Shown: piece by piece, positions 1-10,078 of the stretch
How positions within the stretch are numbered: position 1 is the first letter of the stretch
How the letters are laid out: every line of letters starts with the position of its first letter
Assembly: GCA_947462335.1 (NCBI GenBank)
Contig: OX381709.1
Location: 83,204,622-83,268,621, forward strand
DNA from: Harmothoe impar
Taxonomy: Eukaryota; Annelida; Polychaeta; Phyllodocida; Polynoidae
DNA: 64,000 bases
Direction: 5' to 3'
Program-made: the position numbers and the translations under genes
The notes under the pieces: model-generated
Databases searched by the model: none
What the model saw: the letters and a program-made list of their open reading frames with translations, nothing else
Told to the model about the DNA's origin: nothing

Positions 1-1
1 G

Positions 2-3000
2 TTCTTAAGTAAGTTAGAGAGTGTCCCTCCTAGTTTCAGGAAAAGAGGTATGTTACACTTCCACCGAGACTCTTACAGTAAGAGAGTGTACAGAGACAAC
101 TTGTGTTTCTTTAGATGCTTGTCACACCACTTGTATAAAACATTAGATAGAACTGTAGAGCTTTTCAAAGAAGCTTATCCAGACACTTGTCAGAAAAAGT
201 TCAAAGGTATTCTCTTAAGTGATTTAGATAGATTAGAGAAAGTATTCAAAATAGACATACGAGTGTTCAAGCTGTCTAGTACTAATAAAGTGACTGTAGT
301 GCGAAGCAAGCTTTGTAGTAGCAAGAAAGTCTTGAATCTCAACATGTACCGCAACCACTTGAGTCTGATAGTAGACATGTGTAAATATGGGCGCGTGTAC
401 AGTTGTGAAAAATGTTACAAAGCATTCTCTTCTAATTACAACTTGAAGAGACACACTGCTGTAACAAAAGACTGTACTAAAGTACGATTTATATACAAAG
501 GGGGTGTGTACAAACCTAGTAGAACTATATTTCAGAAGTTGAGTGAGCTAGGTGTACATACACCTGCTCACTTAAAGATATACCCATATAAGATTGCTTT
601 CGACTTTGAAAGTTATTTTGTAAAGAACGGTGAGAAAAGTTGTAACACAACTTTTGAGTTAGATCATGTACCACTGTCTGCTAGTGTAGCTAGTGACTTT
701 CCAGGGTATACAGAACCAGTGTGTTTTGTCAGAGAGAGTAACAGGGAAAATGATGACTTAGTCAGTCGTGTATTAGGGTACATAGATATGTTAGCTTGTG
801 AAATAGGTGAATGTGTCAGAGAGCGTTTTAAAGTAGTGACAGATCAGCTAGATGCTCTGCAAGCTGAAGAGGAAAGGTTAGAGAGTGCAGCTTTGAAAGC
901 TGCTAAGTTAGAGAAAAGTAAGTATAATTTATCACCTGTCGTCAGAGCTAAACAAGCTCTGACAGCTTATATGAACAGAGTACCTGTAGTAGGTTTTAAC
1001 TCAGGTCGATATGACTTAAATCTAATAAAGAGAAGCTTCCACACTTTCTTCTCAGAAAGAGAAAAGAAACCTATGACTACTATAAAAAGGTGCAACCAGT
1101 ACATTGCTGTATACACTGAGCACTTAGTCTTCTTAGACATGGTGAACTATCTAGCTCCAGGTTATAATTACGCTAGTTATTTGAAAGCTTTTTTGAAAGA
1201 CACAGAGAAAGGTTTTTTTCCTTATGAGTGGATGGACAATGTCCGAAAATTAGATAACACAACTCTCCCACCTAGGAGAAGTTTCTATAGCTCTCTGACT
1301 GGGAAAGGTATAACTCAAGCTGAGTATAGAAGCTGTAAAGAAGTGTGGGTGAAAGAAAAAATGAAAACAATGAAAGACTACTTAGTGTACTATAACAATT
1401 TAGATGTAGCTCCATTTGTCAGAGCTATAAATGAACATAGCAAGTTCTTCATAGAAAGGAGTGTCGACATGTTCAAAGATGGTTTGACACTTCCAGGTTT
1501 GACTTTGAAGTTCCTCTTTCAGAACACTGAGTTGAATGCGACACCTTATGTTCTCTTTTCACATCATGAAAAAGAAGTCCACAACTTACTGAGAAAGAAT
1601 TTAGTTGGTGGACCTGCTATAATATTCCACAGACACCATCGTAGTGGTATAACTAGAATAAGAGAGCGTAAGTATGGAGTTGAGAGTAAAAAGTGTGATC
1701 ACATTTTAGGAGTAGATGCAAATAGTTTGTACTTGAAATGTATGGGTGAAGCTCATTGTACAGGTTTCTATGTAGTGAGACGTCACGAAGATGATTTCAA
1801 GCCTGTTCTCAGTCAGCAAATCAGTTACTCAGCTGTAGAATGGCTCCGTTACAGAGCTATAGTAGACAAAGTACCTATTTTACATCAATACAACTATGGT
1901 GAAGTCAGTGTAGGTAGTCAGCGTATAAGAGTAGATGGGATAGTCGCTGATCGTAAATTGATATATCAGTTCCACGGTTGCTATTGGCATGGTCATACAT
2001 GTCAGATCAACAAGACATTGATGACTAGTACGAAGGGTCGGGAATGGATAGAAGAGCGTTCTACTAAAACAGCTGCTGTAACTCTGTATCTGAAAAGTTT
2101 AGGTTACACAGTAGTAGAACAATATGAATGTCAGTGGATCAAATTACGAAAAAACACTCAGTGTTTGAAACTGAAACCTGAATGGAGTGTTAATAGACCG
2201 TCTTCAGCTGGTAAGATGAGTCAAGCTGAGATAATAGAAGGTGTGAAAAGTGGTTCAGTGTTTGGGTTGATTCAAGTAGATATTCACACACCTGAACATC
2301 TCAAACCATATTTTGCTGAAATGACACCCGTTTTCAAGAACATTCTTGTCAGCAAAGAAGATGTAGGTGACCATATGAAAAGTTATCTAGAAAGTGTAGG
2401 GAAACTGCGCCAACCTCAGAGACAGTTGATAGGTAGTTTCCATGGATCAGGTCTTCTACTAGGTACTCCGTTACTTAAGTGGTATCTAGAGAAAGGTTTA
2501 GTAGTTAGCAAAGTGCACTTGTTAGTTCAATACACACCTGAAGAAACTTTCAGACCTTTTGTGCAAGAAGTGACAGCAGCTAGACGGAAAGGAGATGAGA
2601 ATGTTGACTGCAAGATCTTGTCTGACTTGTATAAACTGTTAGGTAACAGTTCATATGGTAAGACTATATGTAACAAGCAGAATTTCTTGAATACTAAATA
2701 TGTAAGTCCAGATTTTGCTAGTCGACATTGTCTGCACTGGTCAGTACAACAAGTGCATGACATCAGTGAGAACACTGTAGAAATGTCATCTCTCCCGACT
2801 AGTATCACATACGACTTACCTGTTCAGATTGGGTTCATGGTATACCAGTATGCTAAACTGAAAATGTTAGCGTTCTACTACGACTTCTTGTTGAAGTTCA
2901 TTGACTCAAAAGACTTTGAAATGTGTGAAATGGACACTGACAGTTTTTATTTTGCATTGTCTAAAAAGAATTTAGACGAAGCTGTCAAACCTGATATGCG

Positions 3001-3466
3001 TGAGCAATACTTCAGAGAGCGCCACAAGTGGTTACCTTCTGAATCTTGTGATAATCCCGAACATAGAGAGACGTACATTCAATGCAGAACACACAACTAC
3101 CCATGGGTACAACCACCGTGTTGCTATCGCCGCCTGGTGTTTGACAAGCGAACTCCAGGTCTGTTCAAGATAGAGTGGGAAGGAGACGCTATGACATCTT
3201 TGAACCCTAAATGTTACATGTGTGTCAGTGAGACAGGGAATAAGACTAGTTGCAAAGGAGTTATCCAGAGGCAGAATAATCTTACTGAGACAAATTATCA
3301 GAACGTTTTGAAAACAGAAAAGACTCATGTAGTGACAAACAGAGGTTTCAGAGTTATAGACCATCACGTCACTACATACTCTCAGAACAAGCAAGGTCTA
3401 AATTACCAGTACATTAAGAGAATAGTATGTGAAGATGGTGTCAGCACTGAACCTTTAGATATATGA
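2..3466 (+). CDS. Protein-primed type B DNA polymerase (Polinton pPolB), 5' end outside window
   Basis: Replicative polymerase of a Polinton, expected to start DNA synthesis from a protein primer at the inverted repeats. The frame is open from base 2; the first Met is at 50 (1138 residues from there), so the N-terminus is probably cut by the window edge. Counting from base 50: a CFFRCL segment near residue 24 and a C2H2 finger (CEKC...H) near 120 are typical N-terminal features of metazoan Polinton PolB. Exonuclease motifs follow: DFES (about 186), FNSGRYD (about 316) and YNNLD (about 450). Palm motif A is VDANSLY (about 554), motif B is LLGNSSYGK (about 860) and motif C is MDTDSFY (about 961). 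An FHGCYWHGH segment near 645 looks like the Vsr/PD-(D/E)XK-like insertion of this family. No stops or missing catalytic residues were seen, so it may be functional. Confidence 0.9.
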   Translation, partial: FLSKLESVPPSFRKRGMLHFHRDSYSKRVYRDNLCFFRCLSHHLYKTLDRTVELFKEAYPDTCQKKFKGILLSDLDRLEKVFKIDIRVFKLSSTNKVTVVRSKLCSSKKVLNLNMYRNHLSLIVDMCKYGRVYSCEKCYKAFSSNYNLKRHTAVTKDCTKVRFIYKGGVYKPSRTIFQKLSELGVHTPAHLKIYPYKIAFDFESYFVKNGEKSCNTTFELDHVPLSASVASDFPGYTEPVCFVRESNRENDDLVSRVLGYIDMLACEIGECVRERFKVVTDQLDALQAEEERLESAALKAAKLEKSKYNLSPVVRAKQALTAYMNRVPVVGFNSGRYDLNLIKRSFHTFFSEREKKPMTTIKRCNQYIAVYTEHLVFLDMVNYLAPGYNYASYLKAFLKDTEKGFFPYEWMDNVRKLDNTTLPPRRSFYSSLTGKGITQAEYRSCKEVWVKEKMKTMKDYLVYYNNLDVAPFVRAINEHSKFFIERSVDMFKDGLTLPGLTLKFLFQNTELNATPYVLFSHHEKEVHNLLRKNLVGGPAIIFHRHHRSGITRIRERKYGVESKKCDHILGVDANSLYLKCMGEAHCTGFYVVRRHEDDFKPVLSQQISYSAVEWLRYRAIVDKVPILHQYNYGEVSVGSQRIRVDGIVADRKLIYQFHGCYWHGHTCQINKTLMTSTKGREWIEERSTKTAAVTLYLKSLGYTVVEQYECQWIKLRKNTQCLKLKPEWSVNRPSSAGKMSQAEIIEGVKSGSVFGLIQVDIHTPEHLKPYFAEMTPVFKNILVSKEDVGDHMKSYLESVGKLRQPQRQLIGSFHGSGLLLGTPLLKWYLEKGLVVSKVHLLVQYTPEETFRPFVQEVTAARRKGDENVDCKILSDLYKLLGNSSYGKTICNKQNFLNTKYVSPDFASRHCLHWSVQQVHDISENTVEMSSLPTSITYDLPVQIGFMVYQYAKLKMLAFYYDFLLKFIDSKDFEMCEMDTDSFYFALSKKNLDEAVKPDMREQYFRERHKWLPSESCDNPEHRETYIQCRTHNYPWVQPPCCYRRLVFDKRTPGLFKIEWEGDAMTSLNPKCYMCVSETGNKTSCKGVIQRQNNLTETNYQNVLKTEKTHVVTNRGFRVIDHHVTTYSQNKQGLNYQYIKRIVCEDGVSTEPLDI

Positions 3467-3480
3467 CTCTCTCTTTCTGT

Positions 3481-3514
<34 letters not shown>

Positions 3515-4141
3515 TTGTGTTTGTGTGTGATAAAGACAAGTGAGTTGTATCACTCAAAAAAAGTAAAAAAACTAACAGTATTTTCCTACAGTAAAAAAGA
3601 AAAGAGAAAATAGTTAAAGAGAAAAAGGAAAATTTTCTGTGAAGAAAAGAAAATTTCCACAAATGGAAATTAAGTAGTACTAACTATATAGTAAAAAAAG
3701 AAGGAGTAAAGGAAAATTTTCTGTGAAGAAAAAGAAAAAATTTCCATAATTGGAAATTAAGTAGTACTAACTATATAGTAAAAAAAAAAGAAGAAAGAGA
3801 AAAATTTTCATGAAAAATTTTCATAAAAATGTAAATAATACAGCTTCTATAAAGAGAAAGAGAGAGAAATTATAGTTGAACATTCGAGGAAATTATCCAA
3901 TTTCTCTCCGAATGTTTCACCTCAATTTCTCTCCTAGTGAACTATATCGCTAAAAAAAAGCTCGTAAAATAACAAAAAAAAGTGAACTGTATCACACCAA
4001 AAAATAAAAAGCAGGCGTGAAAAGAGAGTTGTTACAAAGACGCCACTGACTGATTTCAGACTACTTTACTAAACTCTCTTTGTCCGTCAAATTCATCAGA
4101 GAAAATTATTTTTTTCTGATTAGTGTCAAGAAATATATACA
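3467..4141. repeat. AT-rich intergenic spacer of Polinton A: TG microsatellite and duplicated block
   Basis: No gene seen. A TG-rich microsatellite lies at about 3479-3528 directly after the polymerase stop. An approximately 80-bp block with GGAAAATTTTCTGTGAAG and AGTAGTACTAACTATATAG occurs twice (about 3628-3695 and 3711-3780). Arms AACATTCG and CGAATGTT (about 3878-3917) can form a hairpin. The stretch just before the next ATG (4142) is T/A-rich and may hold its promoter, but no clear TATA box was identified. Confidence 0.7.
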
Positions 4142-5080
4142 ATGGCTGACAGCAAGTTGACGTCAAAAATAGACGATATCCTTGACTCTGTCAGTATGTA
4201 CAGTTCTATATATGGTAGTTGTAGTTCTAGACTTGATGCTTCAGCACCAACTCTCTCACCACGTGAAAGTGAGAAAAATGTTCATACACCCCCACGCATT
4301 ACAACTCATGTAAAACCAGTGTCACCTCGTAACTTCGACACAGCTTTGACTTGTGGTTGTAGAGGTCATTTCTTCTGGGAGTTCATACCTGTAAATAATA
4401 TTAGCTATTTTAGAGGAACCTTACCTGATGTTGTTGAGCGCTGTTTTTCCAGTATACATGTGTACAGAGATTTCCATGAAGCTTTCTGGGATGCATACAC
4501 TCAGTGTATAGAGCAATCCACATTGAATCTGCCTATATTCGTTGCAGATTTCACCATTGCTGTGTATCAAATGCATAACTCTCTGACTTGCCCCAGACAC
4601 TATGCTAGATACACTCTAGGGAGTTTCAAGAGCTTCATGGAGTTCAACGAAGTGTTACGTGAATCACCTATTATAGGCGCATTCTGTAGGTGTAATGTTC
4701 CGATGAACCCTTCAGATATCGCTTACAATGTGTGTTTCACGTGTCTGCAAGCTACTCTAGAGTTGAAAGCTTTGTCTCTCACAGCCGTGTTACAGCATTT
4801 CTCGTATGAAGTCAGTTTCAAAACTGATTACTTGAATGCCCTGACTCCAGGTGTGAGAAACAATCGCGAATACTTTCTAGCTCAGTCATTGTTTGATGTG
4901 AAACTATCTAAAATTGTGAAGATGGGGACTGGTTGGGTGAGTACTTGGAATACTCGAGGTGTTTCTTGGAAAGGCCAGAAAGGTTTCACAACCAATCGTT
5001 CTTTCTGCATCATGTGTAACATTGCAGGGAATGGTCATGACTTGTTTGTGTGCAAGAACTGTACAAAGTATAAAATGTGA
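4142..5080 (+). CDS. Unknown Polinton A protein with paired cysteines (312 aa)
   Basis: I do not recognise this protein. It lies 675 bp downstream of the polymerase in the same direction and is the last gene before the terminal repeat. The N-terminal ~65 residues are Ser/Pro-rich and probably disordered. The rest is globular with CGC (about residue 72), CRC, CFTC, CIMC and a C-terminal CKNC. Such spaced cysteine pairs suggest zinc binding, and the last two pairs could form one ribbon-like finger. No transmembrane segment or signal peptide is evident. An AATAAA-like sequence follows the stop (GTGAATAAAG, about 5078-5087). AT-rich codon use matches the polymerase, so both belong to the same element. 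DNA or protein-primer binding is possible but is only a guess from position. Confidence 0.7.
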   Translation: MADSKLTSKIDDILDSVSMYSSIYGSCSSRLDASAPTLSPRESEKNVHTPPRITTHVKPVSPRNFDTALTCGCRGHFFWEFIPVNNISYFRGTLPDVVERCFSSIHVYRDFHEAFWDAYTQCIEQSTLNLPIFVADFTIAVYQMHNSLTCPRHYARYTLGSFKSFMEFNEVLRESPIIGAFCRCNVPMNPSDIAYNVCFTCLQATLELKALSLTAVLQHFSYEVSFKTDYLNALTPGVRNNREYFLAQSLFDVKLSKIVKMGTGWVSTWNTRGVSWKGQKGFTTNRSFCIMCNIAGNGHDLFVCKNCTKYKM

Positions 5081-5109
5081 ATAAAGTAACCAAAATAATA
5101 TTTCTTGCC

Positions 5110-5429
5110 TTGTGTTTGTCTTTAGCATGTGACGGCATTACTCAATGTCATTGTTGACATTTATTTCAACCACGTGGTCTTAAACACGTGTCATTGTTGA
5201 CATTTATTATAAGCACGTGGTCTTCAACACGTGTACAAGTGAAGTAGGTCATGTTGACATTGTACTAGCCAATCAGAAGCTTGTAAAGTATGTCATGACC
5301 TCTGATGACGTCACTTCCTGTCATTTAGAAGCTTCTGATTGGTTGACAGAGGTCACTTCCGTTCTGCAAGTGTCAACTGACCTAGATGCACCCGTTTACT
5401 ACGCGCTGAATATGCTCCTATATACTACT
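5110..5429. repeat. Terminal inverted repeat zone of Polinton A (right copy)
   Basis: Non-coding and palindrome-rich. It contains two CATTGTTGACATTTAT blocks, CACGTGGTCTTAAACACGTG and a related copy. Further in are GTAGGTCATG, and CCAATCAGAAGCTT facing AAGCTTCTGATTGG as an inverted pair (about 5269-5343). It ends TATACTACT at 5429. The same vocabulary (CACGTG, CCAATCAGAAG, GTAGGTCA) fills the inverted repeats of Polinton B, although the two are not collinear. The matching left copy is outside the window. Confidence 0.6.
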
Positions 5430-8400
5430 GTCATCTTGGTCCTCCTGGCATATATTGCAGCCTTTTACCAACCTCTCTATATCATTGTTTATCCTTGGCC
5501 AGTAGACTGTATCACGTGCCAGCAGCCGTGTCTTCTCTATGCCTAGATGACCACGGTGCAGTTGGGATATGATATCCCCTTGCATGCTCTCCGGGACAAT
5601 GATTTGCCTTCCTTTGAATAGGACTCCATCATCAAGACCAATGACATCTCTATAGGACCAGAACACTCGGAGGTCAGTTGGCAGGTCCCCAATCCTTTCT
5701 GGCCATCCACGGTACACAACCTCTGCAAGGGCATTAAGCACTGGGCATCGTTGGGTCTCTCGTCGAAGCTCCGCCTGCTTGCCTGGGCTAAAGCTGATGA
5801 GGTCAAATGAGATTCCGTCAACACGTAGATCCAGTTTGACTTCCGATTTATTGTTCGGGTTTGGAAGTCGTGATAGAGTGTCTGATAGGACCATCTCCTC
5901 TCCTGGCCGGTATACCACACTGTAATCATACCCGAGTATCCTCAGCAACATCCGTTGGAGTCGAGGGGGTGCTGATATAATAGGCTTCCTACAGATCATT
6001 TCAAGGGGTTTGTGGTCAGATACAATTGTGAAAGATCTGCCATACAGGTATGTATGGAACCTTTCTACCCCATGCACAAGAGCTAGTGTCTCGCGCTCGA
6101 TGTTGCTATAGTTTGATTGTGTCTTGGTGAGTGATTTGGAGGCAAAGGCTATAGGCTTGCCCTCCTGTATCAATGCTGCACCAAGGCCCTTTTGTGATGC
6201 ATCCACCTCCAACGCTATTGGTTTGGTGGAGTCATAGAAGGCCACTTTCGCTTGGTCAGATATGGCTCCTTTGAGCTTCTCAAACGCATGCTGATGGTCG
6301 TCTGACCACTCGAATGGGACATCTTTTTTGAGCAGATCCCGAAGTATGGCTGCTTGTGTACTGAGATTTGCGATAAAGGATCCCAGATATGTTAGTAGGC
6401 CTAGGAAGCGTTGTAGGTTTTCTCGGTCTTGTGGGACTGACATCTCATGGATATCCTTCACCTTGGCCGGATCTGGTGATATGCCATCTTTGCTGTACAC
6501 GTTTCCAAAAAAGGAAATTGACTGCTTCTTTATAGCACACTTTGCCGAGTTAAAAACAAGACCATGCATCTTGGCAGCTTCCATTAGCTTCAGGAGTCTA
6601 GCATCATGCTCATCTTCTGTGGAACCGAAGACACAGATATCGTCAGCGATGCCAACACATCCATCGAGATCCTCCAAAATCTCATCCATTCGTTGCTGGA
6701 ATATGTCTTGGCTAGTGTTCAGGCCAAATGGCAACCTCTGAAAACAATATCTACCAATAGGTGTGCGGAAAGTCGTAAGTAACTGACTGCTCTCCTCCAG
6801 AGGAACACTCCAATACCCAGCCTTTGCGTCCAGTTTGCTGAAGTATTTCGCACCTGTAAAGAATGGGTTGATTTCCTCTAATGTGGGAGTCTTATGAGGA
6901 CATCTTTTAACCGCATTGTTGAGATGTTTCGGATCAAGGCATACCCTCAAGCTACCATCACCTTTCGTGCTATAGACAATGCTTGAGCACCAGTCGGTAT
7001 GTTCCCTGACTCTTCTGATTATGCCATTCTTCTCCATATTTCCTAACTCGGCCTTGATTTTGGGAAGAAGGTTCACATTACACTTCCTGGGACGGTCAAT
7101 GTACGGCTCTGCATCAGGTTTGAGCAATATCTTCGCTGGGTCTTTGAACCTTCCAATCTGGTCAAATTGGCAAGGGAATGACTTTTTAAGGTCCTGCAGG
7201 GAGTTGACTCTCCGGCTTGGCTGGGCCACTATGGTCTCAACATGACAGTTTATAGTTACTAAGTTGAGTGCCTCACACATAGGAAGACCGAGCACAACCG
7301 GTCCTGGCACATCAACAACATAGAATGTTGTGCGTACCCAGTCTCCTCTGCCGTACTTGCAGTCGCATGTGAGCTTGCCGATGCATTTTATGTCTTCACC
7401 GGAATAGGCTGTTAGCTTAGTTTTGCCCACAGGTGACAACACATCATCAGGGTCGATGTCCCCAAACATCTGCTTGAAAGTGTGTACTGGTAATGCGTTA
7501 CCTTGGGCACCAATGTCAAGCTTCAGCCTGAGACCCTTTGTGCCGTCTAACCCTGGACACTTAATGCCGATTGTAGTATACGCTTCATCGCGTGTAGATC
7601 TGGATATGGCATCGAAACACTTATCAGACATCTTAATGCAGTAGAAACTTTCTGAATAGTTACCAGGGTCACTTGCGTCCGAGCTACCAGGTGTCTCATT
7701 TTCATGTGCAGTTACTGCATGCACATTCTTCCTTTGCTTCCCTGCGTTCGGATAGTGTTTCTGGGGCTTGGAACTGGATTTGCTTTGAGTGTTCTGGCCT
7801 CTGTTGCCAGTGTCTTCGGGCTTCGACCTGCAAAATTCTACCCAGTGTCCTTGTTTCCCGCATCCTGAACACTCATCCCTGAATGCCGGACATCTTCGGA
7901 TTGCGTGGTGACGACCACAGTTCCAACAGGGCTTCTTTTTGGAGACGTGATCTATAGAAGTCTGGTCAGACGTGTTCTCGCGAAGAGTTCGGATCTGTTC
8001 ATTGCCTTTCTCGGTTGCTTCGTGTCGTCGGCCAGTGTTGAGAGTTTCTTGCAGTGTCAGTGTTTTGTCTTTATCCAGGAGTTCCCGCCGGAACTCTGCA
8101 ATGGGAGTGCTGGCGATGACAAGCTCGATAATGCGCTCCTGCAACTCTGCGTCTGTAAACTCACAGCGCAAGCCCTGCGTTCGTGCACGTGTGACAAAAG
8201 CATCAAGTGACTCACCGCTCTTCTGTCGGTACTGCATCAAATTCAGTCGCTCAATACGGAAATTTACCGCAACTCTCAGCTGTTTCTCAAACAGATCCCA
8301 TAATTTCTCCGGTTTCTTTAGATCTACTTCACTAAGGCCAGATGCATTAATACGGCGTAAACCCTCTTCTCCTACACTTATCTTGATTTTTCTGGCTATC

Positions 8401-8519
8401 TTGGAGGCATCAGTGACTTCGTTATCTTCACATACCAAGAGTAGCCTCTGTTTAAAAAGTGTAAATGTCTCTGCTACATCAGAAGCATCCCAATTCATAG
8501 AAGGGTATTTGGCAGCCAT
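5418..8519 (-). CDS. Ty3/Gypsy Gag-Pol single ORF, truncated in integrase by Polinton A
   Basis: Retrotransposon polyprotein in one frame with no internal stop. The frame extends to 8573, but the first ATG is at 8519 (MAAKYPSMNW), which I take as the start (1033 codons). Order: Gag region (about residues 1-190), two zinc-knuckle-like motifs of which CSGCGKQGHWVEFC fits CX2CX4HX4C, and a retropepsin-like site LDIGAQGNALP with Ile in place of Thr in DTG. Reverse transcriptase follows, with LRVCLDPKHLNN, LPFGLNTSQ and the catalytic box as IADD. Next come RNase H (LEVDASQKGLGAAL) and the start of the integrase HHCC finger (HRGHLG...CNICQ). The frame then runs three codons into the Polinton A terminus and stops. 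The DDE core, C-terminus and 3' LTR are missing here. It resembles K02A2.6-type Gypsy polyproteins. The uninterrupted frame indicates a young copy. Confidence 0.88.
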   Translation of the reverse strand: MAAKYPSMNWDASDVAETFTLFKQRLLLVCEDNEVTDASKIARKIKISVGEEGLRRINASGLSEVDLKKPEKLWDLFEKQLRVAVNFRIERLNLMQYRQKSGESLDAFVTRARTQGLRCEFTDAELQERIIELVIASTPIAEFRRELLDKDKTLTLQETLNTGRRHEATEKGNEQIRTLRENTSDQTSIDHVSKKKPCWNCGRHHAIRRCPAFRDECSGCGKQGHWVEFCRSKPEDTGNRGQNTQSKSSSKPQKHYPNAGKQRKNVHAVTAHENETPGSSDASDPGNYSESFYCIKMSDKCFDAISRSTRDEAYTTIGIKCPGLDGTKGLRLKLDIGAQGNALPVHTFKQMFGDIDPDDVLSPVGKTKLTAYSGEDIKCIGKLTCDCKYGRGDWVRTTFYVVDVPGPVVLGLPMCEALNLVTINCHVETIVAQPSRRVNSLQDLKKSFPCQFDQIGRFKDPAKILLKPDAEPYIDRPRKCNVNLLPKIKAELGNMEKNGIIRRVREHTDWCSSIVYSTKGDGSLRVCLDPKHLNNAVKRCPHKTPTLEEINPFFTGAKYFSKLDAKAGYWSVPLEESSQLLTTFRTPIGRYCFQRLPFGLNTSQDIFQQRMDEILEDLDGCVGIADDICVFGSTEDEHDARLLKLMEAAKMHGLVFNSAKCAIKKQSISFFGNVYSKDGISPDPAKVKDIHEMSVPQDRENLQRFLGLLTYLGSFIANLSTQAAILRDLLKKDVPFEWSDDHQHAFEKLKGAISDQAKVAFYDSTKPIALEVDASQKGLGAALIQEGKPIAFASKSLTKTQSNYSNIERETLALVHGVERFHTYLYGRSFTIVSDHKPLEMICRKPIISAPPRLQRMLLRILGYDYSVVYRPGEEMVLSDTLSRLPNPNNKSEVKLDLRVDGISFDLISFSPGKQAELRRETQRCPVLNALAEVVYRGWPERIGDLPTDLRVFWSYRDVIGLDDGVLFKGRQIIVPESMQGDIISQLHRGHLGIEKTRLLARDTVYWPRINNDIERLVKGCNICQEDQDDSSI

Positions 8520-8835
8520 TTTGATAACACTAGTTTTGATATGGTGCACTGGAGCTATTTGTGTCAGTGGCACTAACTAGCATTTAACAATCACAGTTCT
8601 GGTATAGGCCTAAGTTGCATTGGACACTACACAACTTGTGTATATGGCTGGCTCCACAATTGATTGGGTTTACTTGGCAGACTTGGGTGATATGAAGGCT
8701 TGGCTTTATGTGACTGTAGACACACAAGGATAGCTTAGGACATGGACACACAAAGATAGCACATGGTCTGATGTGGGGAAAAGAAAAGGTGCTCTACTCA
8801 CAATTCTTGGTGTCCCACAACATCAAATATGTGGC
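5430..8835 (-). mobile_element. Ty3/Gypsy element 1, 3' part displaced by Polinton A
   Basis: The coding block starts exactly after the Polinton A terminus (5430) and continues to 8519. The region 8520-8835 would hold the leader and 5' LTR in minus orientation. On the minus strand a TGTTGTGGGACACC motif (about 8812-8826) could start an LTR, and TTAGTGCCACTGACACA just before gag looks like a primer-binding site. With no second LTR in the window the boundaries cannot be fixed. The 3' remainder of integrase and the 3' LTR should lie to the left of Polinton A, outside the window. Confidence 0.6.
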
Positions 8836-9679
8836 ACACAGTCTCTTCAAACATCCTTTTACCGCTAGCCACCATGAAGTGATATTGTTAAGCAAAAGGA
8901 GGCAGTTTAGTTTGGTTTAAGATGACTTGTATTTATGAACCATGTGCGCCATCCCGCTCGTCGCCCAAGTGCCCCGAAAGTAGTGACGTCACAACATGTG
9001 TACGTCGGTATCACAACACTGACCACCTTTTGGCTGTGTCGGTTTTATAACTTTATCTATCTATATGAAAATGAAAGAGGAATTAGAAGAATAAGAAGGG
9101 TAGATTACCAAGATTGGATATATTTGTCATAATGTGTTTTAATGCCATTTCAAATGGGCTCAATGTACACAACACATGTTTCACTAGGGCTCAAAAATCA
9201 ATAGGCATATACTTTATCATGCAGAATTAGCCATTTGTCCCCTATATGCATGGCCTTACTTTATGTGGGTGCTATCTACTTTATTTGATCTCATTCCATA
9301 GGATTTAGCTTATAATTCAACTAATTATGCAGATTTAGCCTCAATTTACTAGTTTCAGATGCAGGCGATTATTGCACCCATTGGAAATGCACTGTGAAAA
9401 CTATACCTTGGCCTTATGTACCCTCTATGCCGGGCCTCTATGAGTCTATTTATAGGGTATAGTTGCCCCAAGAGGCAATTTATTGTGCCCCATTCTTCAA
9501 ATATTATATTGTTCTAGAATGTGAAACACATTTGAATGGGACTCAAGAGAAATTGTAAAAAAACGGACGATGCATTTAGGTGTCTATTTTTTCATGAATT
9601 CTGTTGTTTTGAAGGTAAATGACAGGCTTTCACATATGGTTCTTTCACAATGGTTTTGCCCAAACAAAAACGGTGGTTT
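8836..9679. other. Non-coding stretch, no gene seen
   Basis: AT-rich unique-looking sequence between Gypsy element 1 and the tRNA gene. The only long frame (8935-9132, plus) has no recognisable domain and ordinary flanks, and I do not count it as a gene. No LTR partner, splice pattern or repeat family member was recognised. Confidence 0.5.
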
Positions 9680-9752
9680 GGCCAATGTGGGGGTCGAACC
9701 CACGACATTCGCGTTATTAGCACGACGCTCTAACCAACTGAGCTAACCGGCC
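9680..9752 (-). tRNA. tRNA-Ile (anticodon AAT)
   Basis: A 73-nt gene that folds into a full cloverleaf on the minus strand. The acceptor arm is GGCCGGT paired with ATTGGCC (G-T wobbles only). The D-arm is GCTC-AGTTGGTTA-GAGC. The anticodon stem TCGTG/CGCGA encloses the loop CTAATAA, giving anticodon AAT. The T-arm is GTGGG-TTCGACC-CCCAC. A and B boxes for RNA polymerase III are intact, and there is no intron. It looks functional, unlike the decayed tRNA-like repeats elsewhere in the window. Confidence 0.95.
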
Positions 9753-10078
9753 ACCTGATAGCACTGGTCGAAAGTGGGTGGGCTGACTCATCGAGTTACG
9801 ATGGCAGCCAAACACTGGGTATAGGATATGTCTCCCGGTATGTCTATCCGATCTCCAAGAGCAGGACTAATAGGGAGAACTTGTCAATCAGTAAAGGCTA
9901 ATTGGCTACGTCGGATTTGATTTTTAAATCCCTATTTACAGCTCAAATTTAATTGATTGATTGATTGATTGTTCATTTTATTTTATCCTGAGGTATAGGT
10001 ACAAGATCTTATAGATCTTACTCCACAGCATTTCTCTGATGATCTGAGTAATGTTTGAACGTTAAGCGGCATTTGTAG

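Larger units (their letters stand above)
1..5429 (+). mobile_element. Polinton/Maverick element A, right-hand part (left part outside window)
   Basis: Seen: a protein-primed type B polymerase gene, a second gene in the same direction, then a palindrome-rich terminal zone ending in TATACTACT at 5429. The same nine bases end the complete Polinton at 19789-30330. Immediately after 5429 the sequence becomes coding for a Gypsy integrase on the other strand, so the element appears to have inserted into that retroelement. The expected 6-bp target duplication is GTCATC (5430-5435); its partner would lie left of the window. The element is AT-rich, unlike the GC-richer Polinton B, so the two are different lineages. 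Known: Polintons carry PolB and end in long inverted repeats starting with AG. Inference: the left part and any capsid genes lie outside the window. Confidence 0.75.

Noticed and set aside
2527..3394. Minus-strand frames opposite PolB
   Set aside because: Shadows of the intact polymerase gene with no independent signals.
3441..3662. 73-codon minus frame over the TG repeat (HTHTHTHT)
   Set aside because: Microsatellite translation.
5217..5546. 109-codon plus-strand frame across the Polinton A end
   Set aside because: Spans the Polinton terminus and the start of Gypsy integrase on the wrong strand; chance frame.
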